Shown here: positions 8,308-16,489 of the stretch, in pieces
Numbering within the stretch: the first letter of the stretch is position 1
Layout of the letters: each line of letters starts with the position of its first letter
NCBI GenBank assembly: GCA_004379165.1
Contig: NKXK01000013.1
Span: forward strand, 1-36,587
Origin: Rhodocyclaceae bacterium
Lineage (GTDB): Bacteria; Pseudomonadota; Gammaproteobacteria; Burkholderiales; Rhodocyclaceae
Reading direction: 5' to 3'
DNA length: 36,587 nucleotides
The notes under the pieces: model-generated
Database searches by the model: none
What the model saw: the letters and a program-made list of their open reading frames with translations, nothing else
Told to the model about the DNA's origin: nothing
Position numbers and translations under genes: made by a program

Positions 8308-9084
8308 GATGTGGGCGCCAGCATCCACGTAAATGGTCTGGCCGGTCATCCCGGACGACCCATTGGTACAGAGGAAGGCCGTCAGTGCACCGACTTCGTC
8401 GATGGTCACGGTGCGGCCCAGCGGGGCTTTCTCGGCGTCGTTTTCAAGCAGGGTGTTGAAATTGGCGATGCCGGAGGCGGCGCGAGTCATGATCGGGCCC
8501 GGAGAAACGGCGAAGACACGGATACCCTTGGGGCCGAGGTCGTAGGCCATGTAGCGGACGGCGGATTCGAGTGCGGCCTTGATGATACCCATCACGCCGT
8601 AGTTGCGGACCACGCGTTCAGCCCCGAGGTAGGACATCGTAATCAGCGAGCCGCCATGTGCCATCAGCGGCTCCAGCGCCTTGGCCATGCGCAGGAAGCT
8701 GTGGCAGGAGACATTCATCGCGGCATCAAAGCCCTCTTCGGTGGCGTCGATGACACGACCATGGAGGTCCTCGGCGTTGCAGAAGGCCATCGAGTGAATG
8801 GCGAAGTCCAGTTCGCCGAAGGCGTCACCACATTGGGCGATCACGCCTTCGAGGCAACCCGGTTCGGCAACATCCAGCTTGAGAAAAAGCTTTGCACCCA
8901 GAGACTCTGCCAGTGGCTGGGTGTAGCGGGCGGTCTTGTCGTTCTGGTAGGTGATTGCCACTTCGCCACCGAGTTCGACAATAGCTTTGGCAACGGCGTA
9001 GGCAATGGACTTGTCGTTGGCGATACCCGTGACAAGGCCTTTCTTGCCGGCGAGCGGGAGATGGGCGGAGGCGTTTGCGTTCAT
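8299..9084 (-). CDS. fabI: Enoyl-[acyl-carrier-protein] reductase (NADH), FabI type
   Basis: This short-chain dehydrogenase catalyses the last reduction of each fatty-acid elongation cycle. The 261-residue protein starts at the internal ATG (9084), which is preceded by AAAAGGAA; a longer frame adds 15 unlikely residues. It shows GLVTGIANDKSIA (nucleotide binding, about 16-28) and SYLGAERVVRNYGVMGIIKA, where Y152, Y162 and K169 match the FabI Tyr/Tyr/Lys catalytic set, and SPGPIMTRAASGI near the C-terminus. It heads a minus-strand run through the kinase/phosphatase, Pta fusion and AckA genes. The linkage may serve lipid or PHB precursor balance; that is inference. Confidence 0.93.
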   Translation of the reverse strand: MNANASAHLPLAGKKGLVTGIANDKSIAYAVAKAIVELGGEVAITYQNDKTARYTQPLAESLGAKLFLKLDVAEPGCLEGVIAQCGDAFGELDFAIHSMAFCNAEDLHGRVIDATEEGFDAAMNVSCHSFLRMAKALEPLMAHGGSLITMSYLGAERVVRNYGVMGIIKAALESAVRYMAYDLGPKGIRVFAVSPGPIMTRAASGIANFNTLLENDAEKAPLGRTVTIDEVGALTAFLCTNGSSGMTGQTIYVDAGAHIVA

Positions 9085-9129
9085 GCTGTATTCCTTTTTG
9101 GGGTCAATAAAGGTTGTGCGCTGCGTCAT

Positions 9130-9291
9130 CTCCGAGAAACCCTCTGCACGGAGGATGCGCGTAGCTTTATGTTGTAGTGCAGCAGTATTTTTGCACGACT
9201 TTTATTACCAGATGTTGACCTTAAGCAAAAAGTCTTAAGCGCAAGGTGCTAGTCTCCCACTGTGTCATACGCATAATTCGGGAGGCGCGAC
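9130..9291. promoter_or_regulatory. Divergent promoter region, fabI / hoxF
   Basis: This intergenic stretch separates the divergent fabI and hox units. It contains an imperfect FNR/CRP-like site TTGAC-CTTA-AGCAA (9215-9228; eight of ten conserved positions of TTGAT-N4-ATCAA) and two direct copies of CTTAAGC starting near 9220 and 9234. CATAAT at about 9272 is a possible -10 for hoxF, and GGAGG (9281-9285) is its ribosome site. No convincing sigma-54 site was found, although hydrogenase promoters of relatives often use one. Control by an oxygen-responsive regulator is inference. Confidence 0.4.
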
Positions 9292-11190
9292 GTGGCTTTG
9301 AACGAAATGCATGCTGAGGCGGTTGCAGGGATCGTTGACCGTGTTCTTGTCCGTTATCGCCGGGATCCGAGCTGTATGGTCCAGATGCTGCGCGAGGTGC
9401 AGGAGGCGCTGGACTGGATTCCGCCGGAAGCCATTGACCGGATGCAGGCTTCACTGGCTGTGCCGCGGACGAAGATCGAGGGCGTGGCCGGTTTCTATGC
9501 TTTCTTCTACCTGCAGCCGAGGGGCCGATACCGGATTCTGTTCTCGGACAACGTCACCGACCGCATGCTGGGCAGTGAAGCCTTGTTGCAGCAGTTGTGC
9601 AGCAATCTCTGGATCGAACCGGGCAAGGTTTCCGAGGATGGGCTTGTCAGTGTCGATCGAACCTCCTGTACCGGCTTGTGCGATCAGGGGCCGGCGATGC
9701 TGGTCAATAATCGGGCAATTTCGCGGTTGACCGCAACTCGCATCGACGAGATCGCCGAACTGGTTCGGAGCAAGGTGCCGCTCGCCGAGTGGCCGGCTGA
9801 TTTTTTCGCCATCGATGACAACATCCGTCGTGCCGACATCCTGCTTGATGCCGAGTTTGCGCCCGGCGCAGCGCTTGCTGCCGCCCGCGCCCGGGCGCCG
9901 GATGAGGGTATTGCCGCGTCGAACATGCGTTCCTGGCGCGAGGGCTTGCCCAGCGGCATCGGCGGGCCGATTGCCACGCTCGACGAAATCAAACGCGCCA
10001 ATCTGCGTGGTCGTGGCGGCGCCGGATTTTCCACCGGCCTGAAGTGGGAGTCCTGCCGCAATGCGCCGCTCAAGGCAGGGCAGCAGCGCATTGTCGTCTG
10101 CAATGCCGACGAGGGCGAGCCCGGCACCTTCAAGGACCGGGTATTGCTCACGTCTAAGCCCGATCTCGTCTTCGAGGGGATGACGGTGGCTGCCTATGCG
10201 GTGGGTGCCACCCGCGGTTTTGTCTATTTGCGCGGCGAATACCGCTACCTGCTGGAACCATTGAATGCCGTGCTGGCGAAACGGCGTGCCGACAATCTGC
10301 TCGGCCGTGACATCCTTGGCATTCCGGGTGCCGATTTCGATATTGAAATCCATCTTGGCGCCGGCGCCTACGTCTGCGGCGAAGAGTCGGCATTGATCGA
10401 GTCCCTCGAAGGTAAACGCGGCACACCACGCAACCGGCCACCCTTCCCGGTGACCAACGGTTATCTGGATCAACCGACCATCGTCAATAACGTCGAGACT
10501 TTTGCCGCGGCGGCGCTGATTGCACTGAATGGCGGTGACTGGTACGCCGCCATCGGTACCAAGCATTCGGCGGGGACCAAGATTCTTTCCGTCTCCGGCG
10601 ATTGCGAACGGCCGGGTATTTATGAATACCCCTTCGGTGTCAGCGTGCGTCAGGTGCTGGCCGATTGTGGCGCGGGCGATACCCAGGCGGTTCAGGTCAG
10701 CGGCCCTTCCGGGATCTGCATCGCGCCGGCCGAGTTCGACCGTATCATCGGCTTCGAGGACATCCCGACTGCAGGCGCTTTTACCATCTTCGACAATACG
10801 CGAGACATGTTCGAAGTCGCCCGCAACTACGTGCATTTCTTCCAGCACGAAAGCTGTGGCTTCTGCACCCCGTGCCGTGTCGGCACCTCGCTGCTGATGA
10901 ACCTGATGGACAAGCTGGCACGGGGCTGCGGTTCGCCCTACGACTTTGCCGAGATCGAGAAGCTCAACCAGTTGCTGCAGTCGATGAGCCATTGCGGCCT
11001 CGGACATACCGCCTGCAATCCGGTGCTCGACACCATTGCCCGCTTCCGGCCGGCCTACGAAAAGCGACTGACGCAGAAAGACTTCACGCCTGCGTTTAAT
11101 CTCGACGATGCACTGTCGCAGGCGCGACAAATGACGGGGCGGGACGATACCCACGCCCACCTGTCGACAACCCATGGAGGTCAGGCATGA
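9292..11190 (+). CDS. hoxF: NAD-reducing hydrogenase diaphorase, flavoprotein subunit
   Basis: This subunit passes electrons between NAD(H) and the iron-sulfur chain of the soluble [NiFe] hydrogenase. The 632-residue protein is a fusion. An N-terminal NuoE-like domain (about 1-165) is followed by a NuoF-like domain with the NADH loop RGRGGAGFSTG, the FMN region CNADEGEPGTFKDR, the segment GAYVCGEESALI, and a C-terminal [4Fe-4S] site (ESCGFCTPCRVG plus a later Cys in GLGHTACNP). In the NuoE-like part only the second Cys pair (SCTGLC) is present; the first pair is absent, so a standard [2Fe-2S] cluster there is doubtful. The start is GTG, chosen for the GGAGG six bases upstream. It overlaps hoxU by ATGA. 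Confidence 0.95.
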   Translation: MALNEMHAEAVAGIVDRVLVRYRRDPSCMVQMLREVQEALDWIPPEAIDRMQASLAVPRTKIEGVAGFYAFFYLQPRGRYRILFSDNVTDRMLGSEALLQQLCSNLWIEPGKVSEDGLVSVDRTSCTGLCDQGPAMLVNNRAISRLTATRIDEIAELVRSKVPLAEWPADFFAIDDNIRRADILLDAEFAPGAALAAARARAPDEGIAASNMRSWREGLPSGIGGPIATLDEIKRANLRGRGGAGFSTGLKWESCRNAPLKAGQQRIVVCNADEGEPGTFKDRVLLTSKPDLVFEGMTVAAYAVGATRGFVYLRGEYRYLLEPLNAVLAKRRADNLLGRDILGIPGADFDIEIHLGAGAYVCGEESALIESLEGKRGTPRNRPPFPVTNGYLDQPTIVNNVETFAAAALIALNGGDWYAAIGTKHSAGTKILSVSGDCERPGIYEYPFGVSVRQVLADCGAGDTQAVQVSGPSGICIAPAEFDRIIGFEDIPTAGAFTIFDNTRDMFEVARNYVHFFQHESCGFCTPCRVGTSLLMNLMDKLARGCGSPYDFAEIEKLNQLLQSMSHCGLGHTACNPVLDTIARFRPAYEKRLTQKDFTPAFNLDDALSQARQMTGRDDTHAHLSTTHGGQA

Positions 11191-11888
11191 GCCATACCTT
11201 TACGCTGGACGGCAAGACCATTCCTTTCGAGCCGGGTGAAACGATCCTCCAGGCTGCCGGTCGTGCCGGGGTCTATATCCCGCATCTCTGCTACCACCCG
11301 GAATTCAAGCCGCACGGCTCGTGCAAGCTCTGTACGGTCAAGATCAATGGCCGGCAGACGGCGTCCTGCACCATGCGCGCGATGGTCGGGATGGTCGTCG
11401 AGAGCGAGACCGAGGAAATCAACGCCGAGCGGCGGGCGCTGACGCAGATGCTTTTCGTCGAGGGCAACCATTTCTGCCCGTCGTGCGAGAAGAGCGGCAA
11501 CTGTCAATTGCAGGCGACGGCCTACCATCTGGGGATGATGAGTCCGCATTACGATCATTTCTATCCCAACCGGCCGGTCGATGCATCGCACCCCGACGTG
11601 CTGCTCGATTTCAATCGCTGCATACTCTGTTCGCTCTGCGTGCGGGCCAGCCGCGATGTCGATGGCAAGAACGTTTTCGCGCTGTCCGGGCGTGGTATCA
11701 AGACCCACCTCATCGTCAACGCCAAGTCCGGTCGCCTGGCAGATACCGACTTTACCCTGGGCGACAAGGCGGCGCAGGTCTGTCCGGTCGGTGTGATCCT
11801 GAAGAAGCGACAGGGCTTTGCCGTGCCGATCGGCGAGCGCACCTACGACAAGGCGCCGATTGGCGAGACTCTCGCGGAGGGCAAGTAA
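11187..11888 (+). CDS. hoxU: NAD-reducing hydrogenase diaphorase, small subunit
   Basis: This is the iron-sulfur wire between HoxF and the hydrogenase dimer, related to the N-terminal part of NuoG. The 233-residue protein shows a ferredoxin-type [2Fe-2S] set (C35, C46, C49, C61), a His/Cys [4Fe-4S] site (NHFCPSCEKSGNCQL), and a further cluster with CILCSLC and CPVGVI. The ATG overlaps the hoxF stop as ATGA, and hoxY begins two bases after its stop, so all are co-translated. Confidence 0.95.
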   Translation: MSHTFTLDGKTIPFEPGETILQAAGRAGVYIPHLCYHPEFKPHGSCKLCTVKINGRQTASCTMRAMVGMVVESETEEINAERRALTQMLFVEGNHFCPSCEKSGNCQLQATAYHLGMMSPHYDHFYPNRPVDASHPDVLLDFNRCILCSLCVRASRDVDGKNVFALSGRGIKTHLIVNAKSGRLADTDFTLGDKAAQVCPVGVILKKRQGFAVPIGERTYDKAPIGETLAEGK

Positions 11889-11889
11889 G

Positions 11890-12438
11890 ATGAGCGATAA
11901 GAAGAAGCTCAAGGTCGCAACGACCTCGCTGGCCGGTTGTTTCGGCTGCCACATGTCCTTTCTCGATATCGATGAACGCCTGTTTACGCTCCTTGAGCAC
12001 ATTGAATTCGACCGTTCGCCGCTGACCGACATCAAGACGGTGACTCCCGGCACCGATATCGGCATCATCGAAGGCGGACTGTGCAATGCCGAGAACGTTC
12101 ATGTGCTGCGCGAATTTCGCGCCAACTGCAACATCCTGATCGCCATAGGCGCCTGTGCCATTAATGGCGGTCTGCCGGCGCAGCGCAATCACCTGCCCCT
12201 GACGACCATCCTCGAAGAGGTCTATCACACCAGTCCCGGGCTGGCCAACGGCAGAATCCCGAACGATCCGGAATTGCCGTTACCACTGAATCAGGTGCAC
12301 CCGATTCATGAGGTCGTGAAGGTGGATTACTTCATCCCGGGTTGCCCGCCCTCAGGTGATGCGATCTGGAAGGTCCTGACCGACCTGCTGGCTGGTCGTG
12401 AGCCCGAGTTAGGCCACGGCCTGATGCATTACGATTAA
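11890..12438 (+). CDS. hoxY: NAD-reducing hydrogenase, small (electron-transfer) subunit
   Basis: HoxY holds the proximal [4Fe-4S] cluster next to the Ni-Fe site of HoxH. The 182-residue form starts at MSDKKKLKVATTSLAGCFGC, directly after the hoxU stop; a longer in-frame reading into hoxU has no support. Cluster cysteines are visible at C17, C20, GGLCNAEN, GACAINGG and PGCPPSGD. It lacks the medial/distal cluster domain and the Tat signal of membrane uptake hydrogenases, which fits a cytosolic bidirectional enzyme. Confidence 0.95.
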   Translation: MSDKKKLKVATTSLAGCFGCHMSFLDIDERLFTLLEHIEFDRSPLTDIKTVTPGTDIGIIEGGLCNAENVHVLREFRANCNILIAIGACAINGGLPAQRNHLPLTTILEEVYHTSPGLANGRIPNDPELPLPLNQVHPIHEVVKVDYFIPGCPPSGDAIWKVLTDLLAGREPELGHGLMHYD

Positions 12439-12518
12439 ATTCATGGCGCTTTCGACCCCTGCTTTGTCAACTTCGCCTCGCCGTGCTTTCGCGCCCTGGG
12501 CCGAAATTACCATGAATT
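12438..12518 (+). other. Inverted repeat between hoxY and hoxH
   Basis: The 93-base gap between hoxY and hoxH is flanked by a perfect 9-bp inverted repeat (AATTCATGG at 12438-12446, CCATGAATT at 12510-12518), with GGCGC and GCGCC as a second complementary pair just inside. The hox genes before this point are overlapping or nearly so, which makes the gap stand out. It may fold in the mRNA and set the HoxY:HoxH ratio or processing; there is no T-run. Confidence 0.55.
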
Positions 12519-12531
12519 GTGGGAGATTTGA

Positions 12532-13995
12532 ATGACCTACCAGCTTGAAACAGCCCAACACCCCGAAACCCTGCGCCGTGTCGCGATCGACCCTGTATCG
12601 CGCGTCGAAGGCCACGGCAAGGTCACCATCCTGCTCGACGACCAGAACAAGGTGCATCAGGTGCGCCTGCACATTGTCGAATTCCGCGGCTTCGAGAAAT
12701 TCATCCAGGGCCGGCCGTACTGGGAAGTACCGGTGATGGTCCAGCGCTTGTGCGGCATCTGCCCGGTGTCGCACCATCTGGCGGCCTCGAAGGCGCTTGA
12801 TGTCATTGTCGGTGCGAAAAAGCTGACACCGGCCGCCGAAAAGCTGCGCCGCTTGATGCACTACGGCCAGATGCTGCAGTCGCATGCACTGCACTTTTTC
12901 CACCTGTGCTCGCCGGACCTGCTGTTCGGTTTCGACAGCGATGTGACCAAGCGCAACATCGTTGGCGTCGCCATGGCGCATCCGGAAACCGCCAAGCGCG
13001 GCGTGCTGCTGCGCAAGTTCGGCCAGGAAGTCATCCGCGTCACGGCGGGCAAGCGGGTACATGGTACGGGCGCGGTGCCAGGCGGTGTCAACAAATCGCT
13101 GACCGTTGCCGAACGGGATGAGTTACTCAAGGATATCTACCACATCATCCAGTGGTCGCGTGAGGCGGTGCATCTGATCCAGAAAGTGCACACGCAGGAT
13201 CCTGGGCTTTACAACAGCTTTGGCATCTTCCGCTCCAACTTCATGTCGCTGGTCGGGCACAACGGTGATCTTGATTTCTACCATGGCACGCTGCGCGCCC
13301 GCGATGACAATGGCGGCATGATCTTCGACCATGTCGATTACCAGAACTACAACCAGGTCATCGAAGAGGAGGTGCGTTCCTGGAGCTACATGAAGTTCCC
13401 GTTCATCAAGTCCATCGGCAAGGAGCATGGCTGGTACAAGGTTGGCCCGCTGGCCCGCGTGCAGAATTGCGACCAGATCTCGACCCCTTTCGCCGAGCAC
13501 GAGCGCAAGGAGTTCGTCGACTATGCCGGCGGCACGCCAATGCACGCCCCGCTGGCTTTCCACTGGACACGGATGATCGAGATGCTGCATGCCGCCGAGG
13601 TCATCAAGGAGTTGCTGCACGATGACGATCTGCTGTCGAAAGACCTGATGGTGCAGGGCGAGCGCCAGATGGAGGGCGTCGGCGTCATCGAGGCACCGCG
13701 CGGCACCTTGTTCCATCACTATCAGGTTGATGAGAACGATGTGGTGACCATGGCCAACCTGATCGTCTCGACGACCAACAACAACCAGGCGATGAACGAA
13801 GCCATCCGCCATGTTGCCCGTCGCTACCTGCACGGACGCGAAGTGACAGAAGGCCTGCTCAACCATATCGAAGTGGCCATCCGTGCCTTCGATCCCTGCC
13901 TGTCCTGCGCCACCCATGCGCTGGGCAAGATGCCCTTGCAGGTCGAGTTGGTCGATGCCGAAGGGGCGCAGATCCATGCGCTGAGCCGGGAGTGA
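12532..13995 (+). CDS. hoxH: NAD-reducing hydrogenase, [NiFe] large subunit
   Basis: This is the catalytic subunit that splits or makes H2. The 487-residue protein has the N-terminal nickel-ligand motif RLCGICPVSHH (C74, C77) and the C-terminal motif DPCLSCATH (C456, C459, H462). The 25 residues after H462 form the extension that a maturation protease removes after nickel insertion; that protease gene follows directly. HoxF, HoxU and HoxY supply the electron path to NAD. The ATG follows GGGAG. Confidence 0.97.
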   Translation: MTYQLETAQHPETLRRVAIDPVSRVEGHGKVTILLDDQNKVHQVRLHIVEFRGFEKFIQGRPYWEVPVMVQRLCGICPVSHHLAASKALDVIVGAKKLTPAAEKLRRLMHYGQMLQSHALHFFHLCSPDLLFGFDSDVTKRNIVGVAMAHPETAKRGVLLRKFGQEVIRVTAGKRVHGTGAVPGGVNKSLTVAERDELLKDIYHIIQWSREAVHLIQKVHTQDPGLYNSFGIFRSNFMSLVGHNGDLDFYHGTLRARDDNGGMIFDHVDYQNYNQVIEEEVRSWSYMKFPFIKSIGKEHGWYKVGPLARVQNCDQISTPFAEHERKEFVDYAGGTPMHAPLAFHWTRMIEMLHAAEVIKELLHDDDLLSKDLMVQGERQMEGVGVIEAPRGTLFHHYQVDENDVVTMANLIVSTTNNNQAMNEAIRHVARRYLHGREVTEGLLNHIEVAIRAFDPCLSCATHALGKMPLQVELVDAEGAQIHALSRE

Positions 13996-14013
13996 TCAGC
14001 GGGTGAGTCGACC

Positions 14014-14535
14014 ATGACCGCCCCGGTGGCTGTTTTCTGCATCGGCAACCCCAGCCGAGGCGACGATGCGCTCGGGCCGTTCATCTGCGGTGAACTCGAA
14101 AAATGGCCGGAAATCGGCAATGGCCAGGTCGAACTGATCGAGGATTTCCAGCTACAGATCGAGCACGCACTCGATCTCGTCGGGCGGCAGCTGGTGTTGT
14201 TCATTGACGCCGCTACTACTACCCAGGCGCCTTTCGATTTTCGCCGGATTTTCGCGTCGACCGCAGTCGCACACACCAGCCACGCGCTGTTGCCGGAAGC
14301 GGTGCTGCAAGTCTTTTGCCAGACTGAAGGCGGGAAACCGCCTCCGGCCTTTGTCCTCGGTGTGCGCGGCGAGTCTTTCGAACTGGGTGCGGCTGTTAGT
14401 GCCGCGGCCATGGCGCATGCGGCAGCGGCCATGGCATTGTTGACGCGTTTGCTGGGCAGGCCGGAGTTGGCTGCCTGGGAGTCACTGACAACTGGCGCAA
14501 TCGGCTCAGCGGCGGCGATAGTGGATGCCGGATAA
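14014..14535 (+). CDS. hoxW: Hydrogenase maturation protease (HoxW/HyaD family)
   Basis: This endopeptidase trims the C-terminal tail of the large subunit HoxH. The 173-residue protein has the family motif GNPSRGDDALGP (residues 11-22, acidic D18), a second acidic residue D65 in FIDAA, and H90 in HTSHA, matching the Glu/Asp/His nickel-sensing set of HybD-type proteases. It sits 18 bases after hoxH, the expected place for its dedicated protease. General Hyp maturation genes are not in the window. Confidence 0.9.
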   Translation: MTAPVAVFCIGNPSRGDDALGPFICGELEKWPEIGNGQVELIEDFQLQIEHALDLVGRQLVLFIDAATTTQAPFDFRRIFASTAVAHTSHALLPEAVLQVFCQTEGGKPPPAFVLGVRGESFELGAAVSAAAMAHAAAAMALLTRLLGRPELAAWESLTTGAIGSAAAIVDAG

Positions 14536-14566
14536 TTCGCCAATTCAACGGAGCGCCATCTCAACA

Positions 14567-15133
14567 ATGACTGAACCCATCCATCGCACGGTTGTCCCGC
14601 TGCCCAAGGCTTACCTGCTGCTGAATCACGGACCGGTTACGCTGGTCTCAAGCGCTGCTGATGGGCGCCAGAATGTCATGGCTGCATCGTGGTCGATGCC
14701 GCTCGACTTTGATCCGCCCAAGGTTGCCGTCGTCATCGACAAGGCGACGTTGACGCGCGAACTGATTGAGGCTAGTGGCGAGTTCGTACTCAATATTCCG
14801 ACGCGGGCAATTGCTGATCAGGTGCTGGCCGCGGGCTCGGCAAGCGGGCGCGAGGGAGACAAGTTCGCCCGATTCGGCATCGCTGCGGAGAAGGCACTGC
14901 ACGTGAAGGCACCTCTGATCGCCGGGTGCGTCGGCTGGCTGGAATGCAAGGTGATCCCTGAGCCGCGCAATCAGCAGACTTACGATCTGTTCCTCGCCGA
15001 AGTACTCGCCGCGTGGGCAGATCCCGCGGTCTTTACCGACGGGCGCTGGCATTTTGCCGACGATGGACAACGGACGATCCATTACCGCGCGGGTGGTAAC
15101 TTCTTTGCAACCGGAGAGGCGTTTTCGGTCTGA
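14567..15133 (+). CDS. Flavin-reductase-like FMN-binding protein
   Basis: The 188-residue protein fits the split-barrel flavin reductase-like family that binds FMN. Visible features are NVMAASWSMPLDFDPPKVAVVID (flavin-binding core), then ...GEFVLNIPT and C-terminal IHYRAGGNFFATGEAF. I chose the internal ATG at 14567; a start at 14525 would overlap hoxW and add an unlikely leader. It lies just downstream of hoxW on the same strand and may be co-transcribed, so an accessory flavin or redox role with the hydrogenase is possible but unproven. Confidence 0.8.
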   Translation: MTEPIHRTVVPLPKAYLLLNHGPVTLVSSAADGRQNVMAASWSMPLDFDPPKVAVVIDKATLTRELIEASGEFVLNIPTRAIADQVLAAGSASGREGDKFARFGIAAEKALHVKAPLIAGCVGWLECKVIPEPRNQQTYDLFLAEVLAAWADPAVFTDGRWHFADDGQRTIHYRAGGNFFATGEAFSV

Positions 15134-15216
15134 TTCCGGCCTGATGTTGATTCTGATCATGGTCAGTTGCCGGTCTGCCGGGAATAATGCCGCAACGACA
15201 TGCGGAGATTGCAGTG

Positions 15217-15921
15217 ATGGCCGTGAAATCAACAAGTATCGCCTTTTGGGTCGCACTGACTGCTTCGATGCCGGCTTGGGCGGCGGGTAGCGCCGAATCT
15301 CAGTTCCGGGAGCGCTCCGGATTTCCGCCCGCCACTCAAATTGGGCAGATGGTGGAAGTCGATGTTGATCTCGGCAACAGTCCCGGATTTGAGGTGGTAA
15401 CGGTGGGCGATCATCTGGAGGCGCACTACCGCATGGGCTTCAACCAGATTGCCGAGGGCTGGAGCTGGCAGCCGCTCGCTGATCCGGCGATCGAGGATTA
15501 CTACCGCTTCAGCTTTTTCCCGTTGCAGTCAGTCGATGAATCGCGCGGCAGCTATAACGCCGAGGACAAGATTGGCGAGCAGCAGGCGATGAGCATCCGC
15601 TGGCGTTACGACTATTTCCTGGCATTTGCCAACCTGCGTGATTTTTACCCGCGTCGTGTCGATGACGATGCCGGTTTCAGCGCCCATTTGCCTGTGTCAA
15701 TGGCTGGGCATGTCGGCATACGGGCACGCGGCCGCCTGATCGACCCGGTGCTCAGCGAAAGTACCACCTTCTGGAAAGCGACCCATGGCCACCCGGTCGA
15801 TTTCACGCTGAAAAAACGCTATCTGGTCAGCGAATTGCTGGAAGTTGCCTTTGTCGATACTGACAGCGGGCGGACGCTATGCACCATTCGCAGCGGTCAG
15901 GATCGCTGTGTGGCGCCGTGA
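15217..15921 (+). CDS. Exported protein of unknown function
   Basis: I do not recognise this 234-residue protein. It begins with a clear Sec signal peptide (MAVKSTSIAFWVALTASMPAW, cleavage near AWA-AG). The rest is soluble, rich in aromatic and acidic residues, with two cysteines only near the C-terminus that could form a disulfide. The start at 15217 is preceded by GGAG nine bases upstream. It ends 41 bases before the convergent universal stress gene. A periplasmic location is the only supported statement. Confidence 0.7.
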   Translation: MAVKSTSIAFWVALTASMPAWAAGSAESQFRERSGFPPATQIGQMVEVDVDLGNSPGFEVVTVGDHLEAHYRMGFNQIAEGWSWQPLADPAIEDYYRFSFFPLQSVDESRGSYNAEDKIGEQQAMSIRWRYDYFLAFANLRDFYPRRVDDDAGFSAHLPVSMAGHVGIRARGRLIDPVLSESTTFWKATHGHPVDFTLKKRYLVSELLEVAFVDTDSGRTLCTIRSGQDRCVAP

Positions 15922-15962
15922 AGGCAGCGGGCTGCCACAGGGCGGGCCCGCGAGCGAACCGG

Positions 15963-16406
15963 TCAGCGGTAAACGAGGACCGGAATCTTCGAGTGCGTCA
16001 GCACCTTGTTGGTTTCGCTGCCGAGCAGCAGGCCACTGATGCCACGTCGACCGTGGGAGGCCATGAAAATCAGATCGCAGCCGGACTTTTCGGCGGCATC
16101 AATGATGGCTTCGTAGGGAACGTCGCTGGTCGAGGTGGTTGAGGCACATTCGACACCGCTCTCCTTGCACCACTGTTCGACTTCGCCGACATATTCGGCA
16201 GCCTGTTGGTCGGCGAGTTCGGCAAACTTCTCGGGCGTTGTTGGGTCGATCAATGCGCCTTCGCCGAAATAGGCGATCGGGTATTCCGGCTTGGCATAGA
16301 AAATGGTGACCCGGGCGCCGGCTTCCTTGGCAAAGGAGACTGCACGCTGCGCGGTGGCGCGGGACAGTTCCGAACCATCGGTCGGAACGAGGATGTGCTT
16401 GAACAT
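15963..16406 (-). CDS. Universal stress protein (UspA family)
   Basis: The 147-residue single-domain protein has the UspA start HILVPTDGSE and the ATP-binding motif MASHGRRGISGLLLGSETN, i.e. [A/G]-x2-G-x9-G-S with Ala in place of the first Gly. Such proteins bind ATP and respond to starvation, low oxygen or redox stress. An AGGAGG-type ribosome site precedes the ATG. It is divergent from the beta-CASP gene, 83 bases away, so the two may share a control region. Confidence 0.93.
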   Translation of the reverse strand: MFKHILVPTDGSELSRATAQRAVSFAKEAGARVTIFYAKPEYPIAYFGEGALIDPTTPEKFAELADQQAAEYVGEVEQWCKESGVECASTTSTSDVPYEAIIDAAEKSGCDLIFMASHGRRGISGLLLGSETNKVLTHSKIPVLVYR

Positions 16407-16489
16407 GGTCTACCTCCTGAAATGGTTCTCTGGCGTTGCATTCCGCCCGTTCGAGGTTCATGCTACGCCAAGTCTTGAGGATTGAAAAC

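Noticed and set aside
9251..9291. Sigma-54 promoter upstream of hoxF.
   Set aside because: No GG-N10-GC with acceptable flanks was found on the plus strand in this gap.
15938..15962. Terminator between the exported protein and the usp gene.
   Set aside because: Only a short GCGGGCCCGC palindrome without a T-run is present.
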